In this document: in pieces, positions 48,076 to 59,959 of the stretch
How positions within the stretch are numbered: the first letter of the stretch is position 1
Layout of the letters: the number at the start of each line of letters is the position of its first letter
Assembly: GCF_029962835.1 (NCBI RefSeq)
Contig: NC_080577.1
Span: forward strand, 1,302,001-1,366,000
Direction: 5' to 3'
DNA: 64,000 nt
DNA from: Magnolia sinica
Taxonomy: Eukaryota; Streptophyta; Magnoliopsida; Magnoliales; Magnoliaceae
Notes under the pieces: generated by a model
Seen by the model: the letters and a program-made list of their open reading frames with translations, nothing else
Databases searched by the model: none
What the model was told of the DNA's origin: nothing
Made by a program: the position numbers and the translations under genes

Positions 48076-50001
48076 TTCCCACTCTATCAGAATTGTTGAG
48101 ACTGGGAATGCCAGATTTATTGAGGACACTGAAAACAGTGGGAGCACGAACATAAGAAATTTTGTATTTGAGGAACAAAGGACTACGACTCCTGTCATAG
48201 TCAATCCAGATCACGTGGACATTAATGATTCAGTCGATTCTGCAGTCACTGTAGAGCACCACGTAGAAACTCATATACAAACCACTGATGAGGAAAATCA
48301 AGATCAGACTCAACAAGCTGAACCATTAAGAAGATCTGAAAGAGAGAGAATGCCTGTAAATCGAGGCGATTACATCGTATACTTACAGGAACACGACTTT
48401 AATATGGGGGTGGAAAAGGATCCTGAATCCTTTACACAAGTCAAACAAAGTGTTGATCCTTCTCGTTGGTTTAATGCCATGAAAGATGAGTTGAAATCCA
48501 TGTAGGACAATAAAGTATGAGATCTTGTAGAGTTACCCACTGGAATAAGGCCGATTGGTTGTAAATGGATATTTAAAACCAAACGGGACTCCAAAGGTAA
48601 TGTCGAACGATATAAAGCCAGACTTGTTGTCAAGGGTTTTAACCAACTTGAGGGCATTAACTTTAAGGAGACTTTCTCACCAGTATCCAAGAAAAACTTG
48701 TTCAGGATCATATTGGCTCTTGTAGCTCATATGGATTTAGAGTTACATCAGATGGATGTAAAGACTGCATTTCTCAATGAGGATCTGAATGAGAATGTGT
48801 ACATGTTGCAGCCCGAAGGTTTTATAGCTATTGGATCAGAACATTTGGTTTGCAAACTTAAGAAGTCCATCTATGGGTTGAAATAGGCATCGCGACAGTA
48901 GTACCTTAAGTTTCATGAAGTAATTTCTTCATATGGCTTTGTAGAAAACACTGCAGATGAATGCATTACATTAAAACCAGTGGGAGTAAGTTCGTTATGA
49001 TGATTTTGTATGTTGATGACATTCTGTTAGCTAGCAGTGATACTAGGATGTTGAGTGACACTAAGAAATTCTTATCTCAAAGGTTTAAAATGAAAGACCT
49101 TGGTGAAGCTTCTTACGTCATCGGCATTGAGATTCGCCGTGATAGAACACTTGGATTGCTCAGCTTGTCACAGAGGGCCTATATTATTAGGGTACTCAAA
49201 AGATATGACATGCAAAATTGTGCTTCAGGAAAGTCACCCATTGTGAAGGGCAACAAATTTGGTTTATTTCAGTGTCCAAAAAATGATTTAGAAAAGAATC
49301 GAATGAAAAAAAATTTGTACACATCAGTAGTAAAGAGCATCATGTATGCTCAAGTCTGTACGCGACCGGACATTGCCTTTGTCACTGGAATGTTGGGAAG
49401 ATATCTATCTAATACAGGAATGCAACATTGGATAGCTACAAAGAAAGTATTACGGTATCTTCAGAGAACGAAAGACTTCGGACTCACATACAGAAGGTCT
49501 GATCAGTTGGAGTTGATCAGATATTCAGATGCAGACTTCGCAGGCTGCGTTGATACTAAGAAATCTACTTCAGGATACATCTTCATGATGGTGGGAGGAG
49601 CTGTGTCGTGGAAAAGCGTGAAACAGTCTACCACAGTTTCATCCACTATGGAAGCTGAATTTATTGCCTGCCATGAGGCATCTAATCAGGCACTATGGTT
49701 ACAGAGTTTCTTCTCAGGTTTACGGGTACTGGAGCATATCCCGAAACCATTGAGAATATTTTGCGATAATTCGGCTGCTATTTCCTTCTCTAGTAATAAC
49801 AAGCATTCGTCAAGGTCGAAGCATATCGACATCAAGTATCTTGTTGTAAAAGAAGGGGTTTAGAATCATCAAGTGTCCGTGAAATTCATCGGCACTAAGC
49901 AGATGATTGCAGATCCGCTCACTAAAGGGCTCCCTATCACGCCATTTCAGGAGTATGTAACATCCATAGGAGTCATTAATTCCATAGATGTTTTCAGTTA
50001 G
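48076..50001 (+). pseudogene. Reverse transcriptase and RNase H of the copia element, broken
   Basis: The linker ends RRSERERMPV. RT: DELKSM-stop, CKWIFKTKRDSKGNVERYKARLV, LELHQMDVKTAFLN, a double stop after KKSIYGLK, then YVDDILLASSD at 49009 on. RNase H: SDADFAGCVDTKKSTSG, STTVSSTMEAEFIACHEA, KHIDIKYL, then a stop at 49861, with ADPLTKGLP further on and a final stop at 49999-50001. The frame breaks near 48960, between the RT palm halves, close to the point from which the leader array was copied. Confidence 0.9.
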
Positions 50002-50480
50002 CGGGAGTTGAGCGTACTTTGATTTTCACAGACACTTAGATATCTCGTTTTATATAGTTTGTTTGGATGATTTTGATATAAAGATTCATTTCTACTTCTC
50101 TATATATATGCGCAAATTTTGAGTAAGTAGAACTACAGTCGTGTATCGTTGGAGACATGTAAAAGCTTCAGGACCTCTTAAGGATAGACACATAACATCA
50201 CACTAAAGTGTGTAATCCTTATACTACATTTCCTAGTTCGTGATATATGTCGTTAAGATAAAAAGTAATTGTGATCGCGCTTAGACTCACTTCGCCTAAA
50301 TGTTGTGATGACTACCACATTTCGATACTGACTGTTTTGATGAACCAGATTGAATAGCATTACTCATACTGTCCAACTATTTTTTATTGGTTAACCATTT
50401 GGACATTTTCTTAAAAGATCAAAACTTATTTTCTAAATAATTTTACATGACTATCATTAACGTTGCTCAATGAGGCCCAA

Positions 50481-50489
50481 GTGGGAGAA
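50481..50489 (+). other. Polypurine tract of the copia element
   Basis: GTGGGAGAA lies directly before the 3' LTR and would prime plus-strand DNA synthesis. Confidence 0.8.
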
Positions 50490-50983
50490 TGTAAGAGCTC
50501 TATTTAGTGGGCCTCACTGATCAACGGTCTGGATTGTCATATAGTTGGATTGGATGATTGAGTAGACCAGTGGGCCCCACTTCAGGTGATGCGTTGCACA
50601 GTCTATCTGCGCATCTTTGAGTACTAGGGCTGGAATGCTATAGCTGTCTTACGCAGACAACAGTTTGAGTTGAACTAGGATACTACAATGTCGAGCGTGG
50701 GAGAGAGAGAGTTGTGATGGATTTCAAACTCTCTCTCCATAGATTCTATAAAAGAGAGCTAGGTCCCCGATCCTACACCATGCAGCAGAATTCGAGTCCC
50801 ATCTATTATATTGCAGAAAGGGTATGAAGGAGAGCAAGATCCTAAGCTCTTCAGGAATTATCGGTATTCTTATCCGGCTTCCATGGCGACATCACAGCTA
50901 GGTAAGCTATCCGACCCCTGATCGCCATGTCCCATGCACAGACAGATCCGTGGGCCTATTCCGCATATAGATTAAGTCCCACA
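50490..50983 (+). repeat. 3' LTR of the copia element
   Basis: 494 bp, TGTAAGA..CCCACA, followed by CAAGT. It lacks the GGTATTCT unit duplicated in the 5' LTR near 44268-44285. Confidence 0.95.
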
Positions 50984-51227
50984 CAAGTAACATATGACAA
51001 ACTTTCATGTCAACTACGTCATAAAGTACTTGATCCTTATAATGTTTATCAATTGAAAACGAGACTACATTGTTCAGTTACATTTCTTTTATTGACCTCT
51101 TTGATCCATCAAATCGTGTACGGAGATGGATGCTTTTTTATTTTCAGTTGCAACCTTTTTACCATTACTATCGACACAAGATTCTTACTACTCCTGACTT
51201 CGATGATCACATTACAAACTTTTTGAC

Positions 51228-51551
51228 TTACAATGCACATTGTTTGAAAGATGTTGTCAAGTATAATTCTATTTCTACCTTTGGCATGTATAACGACTTC
51301 CTCACAATCAAAGTGGTAGCCTGCGATTTATCATCATCTAATGGTATGCTGCAGAAATCAGGGTTGTGTCGTATAATGACCACGGGCAGTTGAGCATCAC
51401 TTTGAACTTGGGGCGGAATTAGCGCATCCACAATACAGTTGAAGGTTGCCTGAAGCCCTTGCATGGTCAATTGACTCTCCCGGTGGAAAACTTTCATTCT
51501 TTCCAAAAAATAACGAATCCTTGGATCACCGTCCACAAGATTTTGACTCAT
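51228..51551 (-). pseudogene. Gag remnant of the gypsy element
   Basis: A 107-residue frame starting MSQNLVDGDPRIRYFLER, about 50 bases after the primer-binding region, as expected for gag. It is far shorter than a full gag and loses identity after about residue 65, where a deletion joins it towards the protease region. Confidence 0.6.
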
Positions 51552-51602
51552 ACTTTAGTAGTTTATCATCAGCCCCAGGGGAATCCTCGATCTTATACCA
51601 AT

Positions 51603-52283
51603 TGACGTAGGGATGAACGTGATGAGGTCGATCACCGTCTTCCTTGAGGATGACTACTTCGAATCCACGAAGCTTCTCTGGACTCCTCACAGAGACTTCT
51701 CGAATTCATGAGGAAAAAGCAATAAAAATATAAACAAAATTCTAAAGAAATTTGTAATTTGATTAATTAATGAAATAAACGAGTTCACAACCTTTTAAAT
51801 AGGAATACCAAGCAATGGGAGAGAAATCAGAAGTAAACTATAACTAAAACTCTCTAAAATTTGTAACTTACAATATATAGGAAATTTACTTTTATAGTAA
51901 GTGTACTATGTGACTTAACCACGATATTCTCCTAATTATTCTAAGCACTTTTCATATTGGACACAACTCCTAAAGCTCAACGGATGAAGAGTTATAATTA
52001 CACTAAAACTTAATATTTATAGTAAAAGTGAAACTAAACATGGAATTTTACCGTCGATAGGATGGAATCACGCAAATTCGGCATGGGCAACCCGGTATGC
52101 TAGGTTGGTTGCCTAAAGTACCTCGTCCTACCCCGAAATCATATATGATATGTCGAGTAACTCATTCCAATTTGCGAGATATACCTGTTTTATAGTTCTG
52201 ATGATCTTGATGATTTCTGCCTTTGATCGGGTCTTCTCTGATCCATCTTGGACATGAAAATGTCTGCGGCGTACTCTACATCA
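51603..52283 (-). repeat. 5' LTR of the gypsy element
   Basis: 681 bp, TG..CA on the minus strand, with many substitutions relative to 42595-43201, indicating an older insertion than the copia element within it. Directly inside on the minus strand lies TTGGTATAAGATCGAGG, the degenerate primer-binding region. Confidence 0.9.
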
Positions 52284-52605
52284 CATAAGCCCAACAAAAA
52301 TGAGACATACAAGACTTAAGGTGAATACACAATGGAAATTGAACACCAACCATTCAAAACTTCACAGGAGTTGCACAAGTTTTGGATTATACTGATATTT
52401 GTGTTTTAGATTCATCCAGGTCCATACTACTATGTGAACATGTTGGTGAACATGTTGGATAGCAGATCATTACAGTGGCCTGCTTCCTGTGGTGTAGTCC
52501 ACTTGAGCCTTGGATCTACCTCATTTTTGAGTTTATAATGTAAATTGATACAAAATAATAATAATTGAATTGTGTGGATAAAACCATACATGTGGGCCAG
52601 GCTGG
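52284..52605 (+). repeat. Foldback element split by the nested retrotransposons, right part
   Basis: Continues the 42535 arm: CATAAGCCCAACAAAAATGAG, the AAGTTTTGGATTATACTG centre, CAGTGGCCTGCTTCCTGTG, TTGTGTGGATAAAACCATAC and ATGTGGGCC. Joined to the left part it gives one element of ordinary length. Confidence 0.85.
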
Positions 52606-52634
52606 GGTTATTGCTAAAATGGAGTCTTGTCGTG

Positions 52635-52830
52635 GCAGCGTAACCGTGATGTGCTTGTTTATCCACCACGTACATCTATTTTGTCATATCATTTTAAAGT
52701 ATAACCCAAAAAATAAGGTAGATCCAAGGCTCAAATAAGGCACATATAAGGGATTGAATGACCATCATTAAAAACTTCCTAGAAGCTTTGGACCCACAAT
52801 GGACGGAACCGATTCTAGATATGCACAAAT
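52635..52830 (+). repeat. Foldback element, left half
   Basis: AACCGTGATGTGCTTGTTTATCC, CCACGTACATCTATTTTGTC, ATCATTTTAAAGTATAACCC and CATTAAAAACTTCCTAGAAG. The right half is missing. Confidence 0.65.
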
Positions 52831-52981
52831 GAGGTGATCCTCGCCATCTAAGTAGTAGCCTTTAGATTGACGGTGAGACATAAAAGCAAATAACTGACAA
52901 ATTAAGGGCTAGAAATTAAAGATCAATTGATATTTATGGGTGTGTGTAAAAAGCATATTTTTCAGAACATGATAAATCCAT

Positions 52982-53114
52982 AATGCTGCAAAAGTAATAT
53001 AGTCGTCCACCTTTATAACCTGGCCATTTGTAATTTCATTTTCCATTTCTTTTGAGTGTATGTATTATCTTTCATTAATAAATGCTGCAAAAGTAATATA
53101 GTCGTCCACCTTTA
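52982..53114 (+). repeat. 34-bp perfect direct repeat, 99 bp apart
   Basis: AATGCTGCAAAAGTAATATA followed by GTCGTCCACCTTTA occurs at 52982-53015 and 53081-53114. The 65 bases between carry no recognisable element. Confidence 0.9.
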
Positions 53115-53400
53115 GAAAGTTTAAGATCGAACATAAAAGAAAATTGGTTTGAAATAATTAGCATAGATTAGATGGATAAGGTCAACAAACATTAAACATG
53201 GTTAGAACGATATCCATCCATCCGTAGTGGGGCTCTGACAGTTGTACCATACATGCATTATCACGTTTTTCATTCCAATGCATCTGGTCTTTAATGGTTA
53301 TTTCAATAAACAATACTCATCAGCTGAGTTACATAAACTTTCTAGTTATTAAGAGTAGAAAACGGCGTTACGTTACTTTGTTTAAGTTTCCTCCTGCAAA

Positions 53401-53898
53401 CTAAGTGGATTGTTGGTCAAGGAAGGGATCATGTGGGACCAACCATAATGTATGGGTTTCATCCACACCGTACATCCATCTTTTTAGATAATTTTAGATT
53501 CTAAGTCCAAATTTTTGGTAGATACAAGGTTCAAGTGAGCTACACCACAGGAAGCAATGGTGATAATGACACCTAACGTTAAAGCTTTTATAGACCCACC
53601 ATTATATTTATTTGTCATTCAACCGGTTCATAAGGTCACATAGACTTAGATGAAGGGTAAACATAAATTTCAGCTTGATCTAAAACTACTTCTATGACTC
53701 TTAAGAAAATTTTAATGATGAGCATTCAATCACCATTGAATGGTTTACTTGAGCCTTTGATCTGCCTCATTTTAAGGTTCATACCTACCTTGAAATGACC
53801 TGAAAAATGGATGAACAACATGATACATACATCACGGTGGGCTCTACAGGGCCCTTGCCTGGACGAACGGGTCCAAGCGAAGGGAGGATGCAATCAGC
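53401..53898. mobile_element. Foldback MITE, near full length
   Basis: Arms ATGTGGGACCAACCATAATG and ACATCACGGTGGGCTCTACA. Termini AAGTGGATTGTTGG and, inverted, AAGCTGATTGCATC. TTCCTCCTGCAAA (53388-53400) and TTCCTCCTACAAA (53899-53911) flank it, a target duplication with one mismatch, probably longer than nine only by chance. Confidence 0.82.
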
Positions 53899-53911
53899 TT
53901 CCTCCTACAAA

Positions 53912-55130
53912 GGTTTGTTTGAACCATGAAAAGTGACAGAGAATGAAATAAATGACTTCTCTCATGATGAAATGTTTGGTTCTATTAGAATGATAAAGTA
54001 AATATTAAAATTTAAAAAGTAATTGATAATTAAATATCATAATTAAAATTTCATTTATAAGATACGACGTGACTATTTTAACATTTTATAATATTTAAAT
54101 TTGTTATTTAAACAAGATTATAAAATATGAACTCTATTAGAATTCATGATTTAGCCCTACATATAAAGATTTTGAAAAATCATCATTAGATAATTGTTAT
54201 AATTTCCTTTTCCATTCTGACCAGCTACTCACTAAAGAAAATCATTAGACATAAATGGTTTTCTCTCACTTCACCGTAAGACAAATTCCAACAATATACC
54301 TTTAGTCCATGTGTCTAGAGGAGCCTAGTCCTAGGGCTGAGTAGGATGAAAAAACAGATATATCATTCCAGTTCACCAAGCCAATTTATAATTTATATTA
54401 ATTATAGAGTTTCAATTCTTTAGAATTATAGATGTAATAATAGTTTGTCAGTGTTGTTGGGTGGTCAAATCAAACCATTGATAAGTCTACGTGACGGTTA
54501 TGGTGGGACTAACAATTGCAATGTGTTTTTAATATTTAAAATACAGCCAGTCAGATAAGAAATTTGATACAACTAAGAAAAGATTTTATTTTCTCTTTCT
54601 TTCTTTCTTTCTAAAACTTTGTCAAAATTGATGATTCATAAGCATGCCTTTGGAAACTATGTAATTCGTGGTCGAGAAAAAGTATTGAAAAAGACGTTTT
54701 TGAGTATAGTGAGTGGGATACTAAGGATGTATAATCAGATCTAATACAAAGCTTAAATGCATTCTATATATCATACACAATGCATTTAACTTCATCTTAG
54801 TTTTGTATTTTAAAAAGTAAATATATATATTTTTTAAATAGTAAGTAAATATATTATATATGAAAACTTCATTAAAAAAAATAAAAAATCTTGTGTATTA
54901 GTGGTAAGAGGAGTTTTTGCCACATGAAACTAGGCTTCATTGCATAAGGGAAATTAAGTTACAAGGCTTACTCTTACTCCAATTGCATAAGAAATCTTTC
55001 ACACCCCATAAATTCTCCAAAAAGATACCTTAAGAAGGTGTTTTCTCTGCCGATGATCCTCTTTATAAAGACCATATAACAAGAGAGAGCATTGTAGAAG
55101 ACCTTGGAAAACTAGGCTTCATGATGCAGC
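53912..55130. other. AT-rich intergenic, no gene seen
   Basis: Very AT-rich, with TTTC repeats near 54590-54612 and TATATATT runs near 54820-54860. No open frame of note. Confidence 0.55.
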
Positions 55131-55136
55131 ACGTGC

Positions 55137-55360
55137 ATATATATGTATGTATGAAGGAGAGAGGTCTCCAAGTAGGAAACAGCACTACTATAAATGAGTT
55201 ATGTCCCGTCTTTTGCACGTGCTAGAATATCTAATAAAAGAGAATCAGATATATATGTATGTACAAAGGAGAGAGCGTCTCCAAGTAGGAGACGATAATA
55301 CTATAAATAAGCTATGTCCCTTCTTTTGCACGCGCTAGAATATCTAATAAAAGAGAATCA
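55137..55360 (+). repeat. Tandem duplication of 112 bp
   Basis: Units at 55137-55248 and 55249-55360. Each runs from ATATATATGTATGTA through GGAGAGAG, CTCCAAGTAGGA, TATAAAT and TTTTGCACG to AAAAGAGAATCAG. About a dozen differences separate them. Confidence 0.88.
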
Positions 55361-55381
55361 GACTCTATCTCGATATATTAT

Positions 55382-55878
55382 GGGCCTATTTGGAATGTAG
55401 GATTAAATAGTATGGAATTGCATTAGATGGAATTAACACCATTAATGCACAATGATTACATATATGTAAATACTATGGTATTTCGACTGTCTAATCTCAT
55501 GTTTGGGATTAAATTCTTTCTTTAGAAAAAACACAATATTAAGTGAAACTTATGTTTGGTAGATTAAGAAATTGTAATCATCGGACTAGATTTCACAATT
55601 GATGTCAATCACCTATATGCATATGCAACTCGATTATCACATATAAAGGACACATAAGGATGAATAGCGTGGATGAAACACATGCATTAACGCAGGGCCT
55701 ACAAATGTACTGGATTTTGAAATCCACCAAAAACCCCATAGTATCTACTATTGGGATTGAATCATATGAAACATACTTAGATTAATCCAATTCCTTCCCG
55801 CTGTCTCCAAACATCGCATGAAATTTGCATGGGACCAAATGCAATTCCATTCCTCCTAATCCCATGTTCCGAATAGGC
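55382..55878. mobile_element. MITE with GGGCCTATTTGGAAT termini
   Basis: Left end GGGCCTATTTGGAATGTAGG; right end inverted GCCTATTCGGAACATGGGAT; pairing continues to GGAATTGCATT on both sides. It is 497 bp and non-coding. Flanks are TTAT and TATA, so the target duplication is uncertain; the superfamily is not assigned. Confidence 0.8.
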
Positions 55879-57770
55879 TATAGCTATTCAAGTGAAGATT
55901 TCAATATAAAAAGTGGTCATTTCCATCTCTATTTTCTTATTTTCACATATTTAAAGCAAAATGCATAAAAGTCCATTTACTTGCATTTTAAATGCACCTA
56001 TGTTCATTTAAGTTCACTTTAAAGAGCATGCATGCATGCACTTATTTCCTATACTTCGACGCACCTACGTGCTTAGGGCAGTTTATTTAGCCAGTTACTC
56101 TATAATATAAAGGAAATGTGTGATCATTACAAATCTAATAGGAATAATTAGTCAAATGCAAATAATCAGGAGAAAAAATAATTATAAGCATTGGGGTGAA
56201 AATCTCATATCCAAACACAACCATCAATGTATTTTAGTAATAGTTTAATATTAAAGTAATACAAAAATACAGTTGGTGAGAATTTATGCGGATGAACCAA
56301 AACAGGAATAACCAGTTAAATGCAGATGTTGTTAGAAGGCCAGTAAAATAATTTGTAATCATTGCATATTTTTTCTACGTTTAGGTAGTTATGGTGAAAC
56401 AAACGAGCCGTCAAATGAATTAAATAAAGTGAGCTTCATGTACCAAAAAATTCATTACATCACGGCACATATCTGCATTCCTGTGGATGGAAATAGACGA
56501 GTCATATAGTGGTCATGGCTTTCTCATTTAAATGAGAACTACCCCATTGTCTCTTTCTTTCTTGGCTGTCTATTTCTCAGCCACTTGATGGAAGCTGAGA
56601 CTTTTCCACGCTCAGAATTTATTTATTTTTAATTTTTAGCGCGCATGGACCATCCATTATTAGCTTGTGTCATATCAGTGCCTTGACCAGCTAAACCACG
56701 GACCCTACTTGCTTTAGTCTGGATCTTTAGGTGGCCCACACAACAAAAGAATGGATCTATCACAATAAAAAGATCGTAAAAATCTCTACATCATTTTGTA
56801 ATAATTTCTGTTCTCCAGGAATATTTGGATCCGTTGATAAGGATAATCTCACCGTTAAGATCATACACACAAGATTCATGCAGATCCATTCATTAGGTGG
56901 ACCACACAATACGATTAAATCAGTATATGTGTAGCGGGTTTGATGAATGGATTGCCTGATCGATGGAGCGCATGTCATATACCAGTGAAATGCTGGCCTA
57001 TGATATGAATTCATTGGACCGGAACCTCATGGTCCGTGCAAGTGGATTGAATATGGACACACGAATTTTCACGGCGAACTTCCTCACGACTTGTGATTTT
57101 GACCCAGTTGGTGTTTTTCAGGCGAAATTACCTAAATGCCCTTATACACACACACACACACTAAAATTTGTGGAGTCGAGCATCGTGGGCGAACGTTGCA
57201 GTGCATGACGTTCACACTATCCAACAGGTGTACGGACGTGATGATAGGACAAAAAATAAAAATAAAAAATCAGGAGAATACAATCACCAAGTGGGCCATT
57301 GGTGATTTTGGAGATTTTCGGTGGTGTATATTGTTTTTATGGTGTTGGCCCACCCTATCAGTAGTTCAGCCTCAATCTTTATTCGCAGTCATCTTGGTTG
57401 GGTGCACTTATTAAACAGGCTAGATGTCATACACACACGGTAGATCTAGCAACGCTCGGCTTGAACTCTTTTTTAAGAGAACAAAATGGATGGGGGCGTT
57501 TCAGTCCTTTCAATATATTGAAGTGTGCTCACCTGCACGTTTCAAAAGTCAAAGCAGTGTCTGGTAAATCAAACTTCTGGAAGAAATGTCTGCTAGAAAT
57601 CCTTTAATATATATTTACCTCTTTTTCCTTTTTCCTTTTTTTTTTTTTTATCCTTCCTAGAAAAAGATACGAACTTTAATTTTTTTAATTTTAGAAAAAA
57701 AAAAAATCCTCAAACACTGAATTGACACAGATTGGCCATTGACCCGTAACTAAGCTAATAACTAATAGTC
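55879..57770. other. Intergenic, no gene seen
   Basis: AT-rich. At about 56730-57010 overlapping frames occur on both strands around GGTGGCCCACACAACAAAAG and, inverted, GGTGGACCACACAAT: a decayed inverted repeat (about 56690-56930), not a gene. A short CA run lies at 57146-57161. Confidence 0.5.
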
Positions 57771-57774
57771 AATG

Positions 57775-58215
57775 CTATGTGGGTCCCACTTCGATGTATA
57801 ATTTTATTTTTGCTGTTCATTTATTTTTTAAAATTATCTTATAGTATTAGCTTAAAAATGAGGCAGATTTAAATCTCTAGTTGACTATATTACAAAATAA
57901 TAATAATAATAATAATTGATAGCCCATTATTAAAAACCTTCTTGAAAGACCTAAAAGTTTTGGATCGACGGCTATTTATATTTCTTTTCTTCATCTAGGC
58001 TTGTATGAACTAAACAATTAGTTAGATGTCACATAAACATTAGGCTCTAGGAAGTTTTAAATAGTCGACATTCAATCGCTACCGTTTTTCTATGATGTGG
58101 TGCACCTAAGATTCAGGTATGCTTCATTTTTAAAATCAAGCCCTGAAATGATACGTGAAAATAAATGTACAGTACGAATAAAACACACAAATCTTGGTGG
58201 GCCCACATAGTACTG
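57775..58215 (-). repeat. Foldback element, diverged, reverse orientation
   Basis: ATGTGGGTCCCACTTCGATG and CAAATCTTGGTGGGCCCACA arms. The centre (AAAAGTTTTGGATCGACGG, CTTCATCTAGGC) is inverted relative to the 26145 copy. An AAT run sits at about 57896-57916, and AAAGCGCGTCCTG lies downstream. Confidence 0.72.
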
Positions 58216-58439
58216 AGCACTGGCCACCTGCTAGTGGCAGCGTCACTAGCAAAAGCGCGTCCTGTATAAAGGATTTGTTCACTTTGAATTTTCAAAACAT
58301 TCAATTACCGTACAAATGGATGGCACAATGATCAGAATGCCTTTGGCCAATTTTATTTTTTTATTATTCTTATTTTTTTAAAAAAGTAGTGTCGTTAAGC
58401 ATTGTTGAACCGTTGTGATTCGTGTATAACCCTATCTTG

Positions 58440-58650
58440 ATGATGAAACATTTGCTGGATGAATTATCAGGTGGGCCAAGTGGAGTTACTGATTTTTTGC
58501 AGGAGCCTGTTGTTTTCAATGATGTGCTTCACCTAACGACTGTATCAGCCTGATTTTTGGCTCATATGATAATTATGATGGGTCCACCTATTTGATGGGT
58601 TGGATGGATAAACACACCACCTGGGCCCCACAATGCTTGGCTCTACAATT
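58440..58650. repeat. Short repeat related to the foldback family
   Basis: CAGGTGGGCCAAGTGGAG, then TTTGGCTCATATGATAATTATG, GATGGGTTGGATGGATAAACAC and CTGGGCCCCACAATGC. Only right-arm features are present. Confidence 0.45.
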
Positions 58651-59254
58651 TTCGTTTGAGAAAATAATTTAATGGCATTTTAAAAAAATACGTCATCCAT
58701 TTTCCTTCTGACAAAATAGTCAAAAGCCTTGTTCCAAAAATCCAGTTTTTTACTATAAAAATCTTAAAATACATTATTTATTATATCATATACCTATGAT
58801 AAACTTACAAGAGATGTTGAACTTTCTATAAAATATTTAGATAAGAAACAAAGGTTAGTCTCCAGAGTCTCGGTAACCCAATCGCTTCAACGAACTTAGC
58901 TTGTAGATGTGCGGCGGCCCATAGTTGGTGTATCCAAGCCATGGATCTGATAAACCCATCATGGCTGGACCAACCATGGTCTATAGTTTGGATAATATTT
59001 TCTAGATAGCTGTTCATTCTTCCTGATGTTCTGGCCCATCTGATGATTAGATGACTATAACTTTTTAAGGCCTCCCATTTTGACAAAGCGCTTGCTCTCT
59101 TAGACACGTCCGATGCCATGTACGCACTAAGATGAACGCTACATGTAGCTGGTTGCACGAAATTCTTATGCAGCAGATTGCACGCTGGTTCTTGATGCAA
59201 AAGTGGGACGCGGATTGCGCCCTGCCCTATCAGGCCAGACTCGGTCCTCCCAGG

Positions 59255-59640
59255 GGCTGTGTGGGGCCCACCGTGATGAATATGCTTTGTCCAATCCGTC
59301 TATCTACTTTCTTTTTTTTTTCAGGTTACTTGAAGATATGGGCAACAGGGAATCAACGCCTACTATTAAAAGCTTCTAGAGCGGTGGAGTTTTGATGAAG
59401 CTGATATTTGTATTTTTTCTTCGCCCACCTGCACGTGACCTCGTAAATAGGTTGGATGGCAAATAAACATCACGGTGGGCCCTCGGAAGGTTTCAACGGT
59501 CAGCGTCATTATCACCACTGATTTATGTCGTGTGGTCCAATAGAGCCTTGTATTTGATTCCTGGTGCTTGAGAGCTAAAATGATTTGTAAAAATAAAATG
59601 ATGGGGTGGATAAAACACACGTATCAAGGTAGCCAATCCG
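59255..59640 (-). repeat. Foldback element, reverse orientation
   Basis: GTGGGGCCCACCGTGATGAA opens it; GTGGATAAAACACACGTATC closes it. The centre has GAAGCTGATATTTGTATTTT and AAATAAACATCACGGTGGGC. Outer GGGACGCGGATTGCGCCCTG at about 59207 and CCAATCCGTGCC at 59624 match the family termini, so the full element may span about 59207-59635. Confidence 0.78.
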
Positions 59641-59810
59641 TGCCGGGGCGGTAAATTCCACTCACAAGTCCCAAGACTTTACACATTTTTACTGGACAGA
59701 ATCCGAGAAGCCGTTGAGGTGGGACAGTGTACCAATCAGCTTTTCAATTTTATATAAAATAACGGACTCGGATTTCCTACAAAAGCCTTTCGGAAGAAGT
59801 TACCTGCGCT

Positions 59811-59959
59811 CGCTCCGGTGGTAGACTTTTGCACACCAATCCTTACTCTTGCTCGGGTGGTAGACTCTCAGTAGTTTCACACCCGGTCAATGGTTCGAGT
59901 ATTTATAAGCGGTCTAAGAGGACGAACCAAATTTTCGCATCAACACGTGTAAAAAAAAA
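59811..59959 (+). mobile_element. tRNA-derived SINE with target duplication and duplicated head
   Basis: AAGTTACCTGCGCT (59797-59810) and AAGTTCCTGCGCT (59960-59972) flank it. Inside, GCTCCGGTGGTAGACT and then GCTCGGGTGGTAGACT repeat the A-box region about 45 bases apart, followed by the B-box ATGGTTCGAGTATT and an A tail. Confidence 0.82.

Larger units (their letters stand above)
43897..50983 (+). mobile_element. Ty1/copia retrotransposon, full length but inactive
   Basis: Bounded by CAAGT at 43892-43896 and 50984-50988. LTRs 43897-44400 and 50490-50983; primer-binding site TGGTATCAGAGC at 44403-44414; polypurine tract just before 50490. Domain order gag, protease, integrase, reverse transcriptase, RNase H is that of copia. 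Several in-frame stops break the polyprotein (for example after GQGHG near 46562, SLVNN near 47147, RKPSL near 47939, YGLK near 48885), many fitting C-to-T or G-to-A change. The 5' internal region additionally carries a rearranged copy of its own reverse transcriptase gene. Confidence 0.95.
42595..52283 (-). mobile_element. Decayed Ty3/gypsy retrotransposon, interrupted by a copia element
   Basis: Bounded by CATAA at 42590-42594 and 52284-52288, a perfect 5-bp duplication. LTRs start TGATGTAGAG and end ..ACGTCA or ..GCGTCA on the minus strand: 5' LTR 52283-51603, 3' LTR 43201-42595. Internal remnants in gene order: primer-binding site near 51602-51585, a gag start (51551-51228), an aspartic-protease region (51227-50989) with HPSPYTI and VTEQC, continued past the copia insertion at 43896. 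A protease/RT linker follows, with LDELPNKLPLIRDI and HIDLVTGISLPN (about 43700-43560). A deletion then joins directly to the 3' end, where a purine-rich AAGTGGAAGGGAC precedes the LTR. Most of RT, RNase H and integrase are missing. Confidence 0.9.

Noticed and set aside
55137..55360. Repeat array considered as a CRISPR-like or satellite array.
   Set aside because: Only two units with no unique spacers, in a plant nuclear context.
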